A stretch of DNA of 15,387 nucleotides from DATIYW01 sp035517415 (lineage in GTDB: Bacteria; Acidobacteriota; Thermoanaerobaculia; Thermoanaerobaculales; Thermoanaerobaculaceae). Every line of letters begins with the position of its first letter. The first letter of the stretch is position 1. Position numbers and translations under genes: made by a program. The notes beneath the pieces were generated by a model. It was not told where the DNA came from. It saw only the letters and a program-made list of their open reading frames with translations, and did no database searches. The stretch lies in the NCBI GenBank assembly GCA_035517415.1, contig DATIYW010000243.1, forward strand, positions 1-15,387. Direction: 5' to 3'. Of the stretch, positions 12,857-15,387 are shown in pieces.

Positions 12857-13330
12857 ATGCCCAGCAAAGGTGAGGGCTGGCGCCTGCGGCGGGAGGCGAT
12901 CGAGTCGGTGCTCGCCCGCGAGGTGATCCGCCACCAGTCGGACCTCGTCGAGCGCCTGGCCGCCCGCGGCTTCACCGTGACGCAGTCGTCGGTGTCGCGC
13001 GACCTGCGCGAGATCGGCGCGGTCCACGTCGACGGCCGCTACCTGCCGGCGGCGGCGGTCGCCGCGCCGCGTCCGGGAGCCGGCGGCCTCGGCGAAGTGG
13101 GCGGGTTCCTGGTCTCGTGGCGGCCGGCCGGCCCGCACCTGCTGGTGGTCAAGACGCCGCCGGGGCTGGCCTCGTCGGTCGCGCTCGCCCTCGACCAGGC
13201 GCACTGGGGCGAGGTGGTGGGCACGGTCGCCGGCGACGACACCTTCTTCGTCGCCACGTCCGGGCGGCGCGAGCAGGCCGGTCTCGAGGCCCGCCTGCGC
13301 CGCGCCAAGGAGGCCGGCACCCATGCCTGA
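12857..13330 (+). CDS. argR: Arginine repressor ArgR
   Basis: A 157-residue ArgR/AhrC-type regulator that senses arginine as a hexamer and binds ARG boxes in front of arginine genes. The N-terminal winged helix-turn-helix (about 12-65) carries TQSSVSRDLREIGAV, with the signature SVSRD at 45-49. The C-terminal oligomerisation and arginine-binding domain (about 80-155) carries GTVAGDDT at 122-129, in which the paired aspartates (D127, D128) contact arginine in characterised ArgR proteins. The length is typical. The start is supported by GGGAGG 5 bases before the ATG. It overlaps argG by 8 bases, so regulator and enzyme are co-translated. The operator-like repeats in its own promoter suggest autoregulation of the operon. 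Confidence 0.95.
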   Translation: MPSKGEGWRLRREAIESVLAREVIRHQSDLVERLAARGFTVTQSSVSRDLREIGAVHVDGRYLPAAAVAAPRPGAGGLGEVGGFLVSWRPAGPHLLVVKTPPGLASSVALALDQAHWGEVVGTVAGDDTFFVATSGRREQAGLEARLRRAKEAGTHA

Positions 13331-14528
13331 GCCGATCGTGCTCGCGTTCTCCGGCGGCCTCGACACCTCGTTCTGCGTGCCGTGGCTCAAGGAGCTCCAC
13401 GGCCGGCCGGTCGTGACCGTCACGGTCGACACCGGCGGCCTGACGACTTCCGATCGCGAGCGGCTGCGCGCCGCGGCGCTCGCCCTGGGCGCGGCGGAGC
13501 ATCGCCTGGTCGACGCACGGGCGAGCTACTTCGACGAGGTGCTGACGTACCTGGTGATGGGCAACGTCCTGCGCGGCAACGCCTACCCGCTCTGCGTCGG
13601 CGCCGAGCGCGGCCTCCAGGCGCGGGTGGTCGCCGAGGCGGCGCGCGAGCTCGGCGCGCGCGCGGTGGCGCACGGCTGCACCGCGGCGGGCAACGACCAG
13701 GTCCGCTTCGAGGTCGCGCTGCGCACGCTCGCGCCGGAGCTCGAGGTGCTGGCGCCGATCCGCGACGAGGGGCTGAGCCGCGCCGAGGAGGTCGAGTGGC
13801 TCGCGGCGCGCGGCTTCGCGTGGCCGTCCGAGCGCGCCGCCTACTCGATCAACACCGGCCTCTGGGGGTGCACGATCGGCGGGCGCGAGACCACCGACAC
13901 CCTCGAGGGCCTGCCGGAGCACGCCTGGGTGCTGACGCGCGGGGCGTTCGACCGTCCGCGCGCGGCGGAGGTGCACCGCGTCGGCTTCACCGCCGGCGTC
14001 CCGGCGTCGCTCGACGGCGAGGCGCTCGCGCCGGTGGAGCTGGTCGAGCGGCTCAACGCGGTCGCCGGCGGATTCGGCATCGGCCGCGGCATCCACCTCG
14101 GCGACACGGTGATCGGCGTGAAGGGCCGGGTCGCGTTCGAGGCGCCCGCGGCCGTGACCCTGATCGCGGCCCACCGCGAGCTCGAGAAGCTGACGCTCAC
14201 CGGGCGCCAGCAGCGGGTCAAGGACCAGGTCGCGGCGACCTACGGCGACCTCGTCCACGAGGGCCAGTTCCTCGAGCCGGCCTGCCGCGACATCGAGGCG
14301 CTGCTGCGCAGCTCGCAGGCGCGCGTCACCGGCGAGGTCCGCGTCCTGATGCGGCCGGGCTCGCTCATGGTCGAGGGCGTGAGCTCGCCGCACTCGCTGC
14401 GCGCGGCCTCGCGCGGCGTCTACGGCGAGGCCGCCGGCGAGTGGACGGCGGCGGACGCGCGCGGCTTCGCCCGCATGCTCGCGCTGCCGGGGATGCTCTG
14501 GGCGCGGGCCGGGGCCGGCAAGCAATGA
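13323..14528 (+). CDS. argG: Argininosuccinate synthase
   Basis: Joins citrulline and aspartate using ATP to form argininosuccinate, the penultimate step of arginine synthesis. The 401-residue length is normal. The N-type ATP pyrophosphatase loop is AFSGGLDTS (8-16). Citrulline/aspartate-site motifs are NVLRGNAYPLCVGAERGLQA and GNDQVRFE (123-130). YSINTGLWG and the C-terminal LEPACRDIEALL helix follow. One oddity: the residue before GNDQ is Ala122, where many homologues have Lys. From memory, Ala also occurs here in some bacterial ArgG groups, so this is probably tolerated. The start ATG lies inside the 3' end of argR, and the stop overlaps the next start (ATGA), indicating a tightly coupled operon. 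Confidence 0.96.
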   Translation: MPEPIVLAFSGGLDTSFCVPWLKELHGRPVVTVTVDTGGLTTSDRERLRAAALALGAAEHRLVDARASYFDEVLTYLVMGNVLRGNAYPLCVGAERGLQARVVAEAARELGARAVAHGCTAAGNDQVRFEVALRTLAPELEVLAPIRDEGLSRAEEVEWLAARGFAWPSERAAYSINTGLWGCTIGGRETTDTLEGLPEHAWVLTRGAFDRPRAAEVHRVGFTAGVPASLDGEALAPVELVERLNAVAGGFGIGRGIHLGDTVIGVKGRVAFEAPAAVTLIAAHRELEKLTLTGRQQRVKDQVAATYGDLVHEGQFLEPACRDIEALLRSSQARVTGEVRVLMRPGSLMVEGVSSPHSLRAASRGVYGEAAGEWTAADARGFARMLALPGMLWARAGAGKQ

Positions 14529-15387
14529 GGCGGGTGCTGCTCGACAAGGTGGGCTCGGTCGCCGCGAACTGCCACCTCGGCCGCGAGGTGCGGGTCGGCC
14601 CCGAGATCCCGGCGGTGGAGGGCGGCGTGGTGGTGCTCAGGGTGCTCAACGCCAAGAGCGCCTACAACCAGCTCGAGCTGCCCTCCGGCCGGTTCTCGCA
14701 GGTCAAGCCCGGCGACGTGGTGGCCGGCGCGCTCGGCCACCGCAAGGCGCTCTTCGGCTACTCCGGGCACCTCCCGGAGCGGGTCGCCGCCGGCGACCGC
14801 CTCAACCTGCTCAACCTCGGCGGCGTGATCGGCGTCTGCGACGGGATCAACCCGGACCTCGGCGAGCCGTTCGTCGGCGAGGTGATCGGCCAGGTGCTGC
14901 ACTTCCCGCTGCTCGGCGAGCGGGTCGGCTTCCCGGCCCACATCTCGCAGGGCGCGATCCCGCTCGAGGCGGTGCTCGAGGTCGCCGGCGTGCCGGTGGT
15001 GGCAGTGGTCGGCACCTGCATGAACGCCGGCAAGACCCAGGCCGCGTGCGCGCTGGTGCAGGCGTTCGCGCACCGCGGCCTCAAGGTGGCGGCGGGCAAG
15101 GCGACCGGCGTCTCGCTGCGCCGCGACGTGCTGGCGATGGAGGACGCGGGCGCGCGGCGCACGCTGATCTTCACCGACCTCGGGGTGGTGACCACGACAG
15201 CGGAGGTCGCGCCCCGGGTTGCACGGACCATCCTCACGCGGCTCGCCGCCGACCGCCCCGACGTGATCGTGCTCGAGCTCGGCGACGGCGTGCTCGGCCT
15301 CTACGGCGTCGACGCGATCCTCGCCGACCCCGGCCTCAAGGGCGCGTTCGGGGCGGTCGTCCTCGCCGCCAACGACCCGGTGGCGGC
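14525..15387 (+). CDS. P-loop (SIMIBI/DUF1611-like) protein of unknown function, 3'-truncated by window end
   Basis: An open frame of at least 287 residues runs off the window and overlaps the argG stop by ATGA. Residues 1 to about 150 form a Gly/Val-rich domain I do not recognise (LDKVGSVAANCHLGREVRVG, LKV-type repeats, NLGGVIGVCDG). From about 158 a P-loop NTPase domain begins: VVGTCMNAGKT (Walker A, G163-T171), then VAAGKATGVSLRRD, MEDAGA, and a Walker-B-like IVLELGDG (248-255). The layout of GTxxxxGKT, KxTG and LExGDG resembles dethiobiotin synthetase, MobB and DUF1611 proteins. DUF1611 includes DgcN, described as a D-glutamate N-acetyltransferase. Its place in an argR-argG operon suggests a role in arginine metabolism or its control, but the activity is unknown. 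No signal peptide is seen. Confidence 0.85.
   Translation, partial: MRRVLLDKVGSVAANCHLGREVRVGPEIPAVEGGVVVLRVLNAKSAYNQLELPSGRFSQVKPGDVVAGALGHRKALFGYSGHLPERVAAGDRLNLLNLGGVIGVCDGINPDLGEPFVGEVIGQVLHFPLLGERVGFPAHISQGAIPLEAVLEVAGVPVVAVVGTCMNAGKTQAACALVQAFAHRGLKVAAGKATGVSLRRDVLAMEDAGARRTLIFTDLGVVTTTAEVAPRVARTILTRLAADRPDVIVLELGDGVLGLYGVDAILADPGLKGAFGAVVLAANDPVA

Noticed and set aside
12811..12873. 20-codon upstream ORF overlapping the argR start, a possible leader peptide
   Set aside because: It has no Shine-Dalgarno, is Thr/Gly-rich and has only one Arg codon at the end, so an arginine attenuation role is not supported.
10645..12975. 776-codon open frame on the minus strand
   Set aside because: Antisense to the sulfatase-like gene and the argR promoter; the composition is that of a shadow frame and no motif is seen.
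13689..13694. Ala122 instead of Lys before GNDQ in argininosuccinate synthase as a sign of inactivity
   Set aside because: All other catalytic motifs are intact, the gene is in an arg operon, and I recall Ala at this position in other bacterial ArgG groups.
1..15387. tRNA, rRNA, CRISPR, transposase, prophage or toxin-antitoxin genes
   Set aside because: Nothing resembling these was seen on either strand by reading; a small RNA without recognisable structure could still be missed.

Overview
The window is a dense stretch of a very GC-rich bacterial chromosome. Codon third positions are strongly G/C, most intergenic gaps are short, and the genes are metabolic or housekeeping. No phylogenetic marker fixes the lineage. 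A bacterial pyruvoyl-type arginine decarboxylase beside a deoxyhypusine-synthase homologue, a sulfatase-like lipoprotein ending in a LGY-type tail, and frequent TAnnnT promoters would all fit a soil or sediment Acidobacteriota-like bacterium. That placement is inference.

Layout. (1) 1-1109: the 3' end of a sirtuin deacylase overlapping radC. (2) 1187-1462, minus strand: a small exported protein. (3) 1602-3596: methionyl-tRNA synthetase with a fused C-terminal tRNA-binding domain. (4) 3656-4921: a LarA-type nickel racemase. (5) 4922-5246: the only gene-free stretch above 300 bases. It holds a strong hairpin, a REP-like imperfect palindrome, a copy resembling the widespread ATTCCCGC-type palindromic repeat, and a short 7-bp tandem repeat. 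(6) 5247-6062, minus strand: a DUF169 protein, divergent from (7) 6293-8880, a three-gene polyamine operon (pyruvoyl arginine decarboxylase, deoxyhypusine-synthase homologue, agmatinase). (8) 8974-12699: four separately promoted genes, namely a small dimeric alpha/beta-barrel protein, a class I methyltransferase, a YfiT/DinB-family protein and a sulfatase-like lipoprotein. (9) 12857 to the window end: argR, argG and a P-loop protein of unknown function, overlapping end to end and preceded by a near-consensus sigma-70 promoter with ARG-box-like repeats.

How the genes may connect. The argR-argG operon works in arginine synthesis. The polyamine operon consumes arginine: arginine to agmatine (pyruvoyl decarboxylase), agmatine to putrescine (agmatinase), and then probably an aminobutyl transfer by the deoxyhypusine-synthase homologue, giving homospermidine or a related polyamine. 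The third step is inference. The homologue keeps the catalytic lysine region but appears to have lost two substrate-contact residues of the eukaryotic enzyme.

Most worth following up: the polyamine operon, the P-loop protein translationally coupled to argG, and three genes whose TAnnnT -10 elements lie 6-8 bases before the ATG with no Shine-Dalgarno, suggesting leaderless mRNAs. I found no tRNA, rRNA, CRISPR array, transposase or phage gene.
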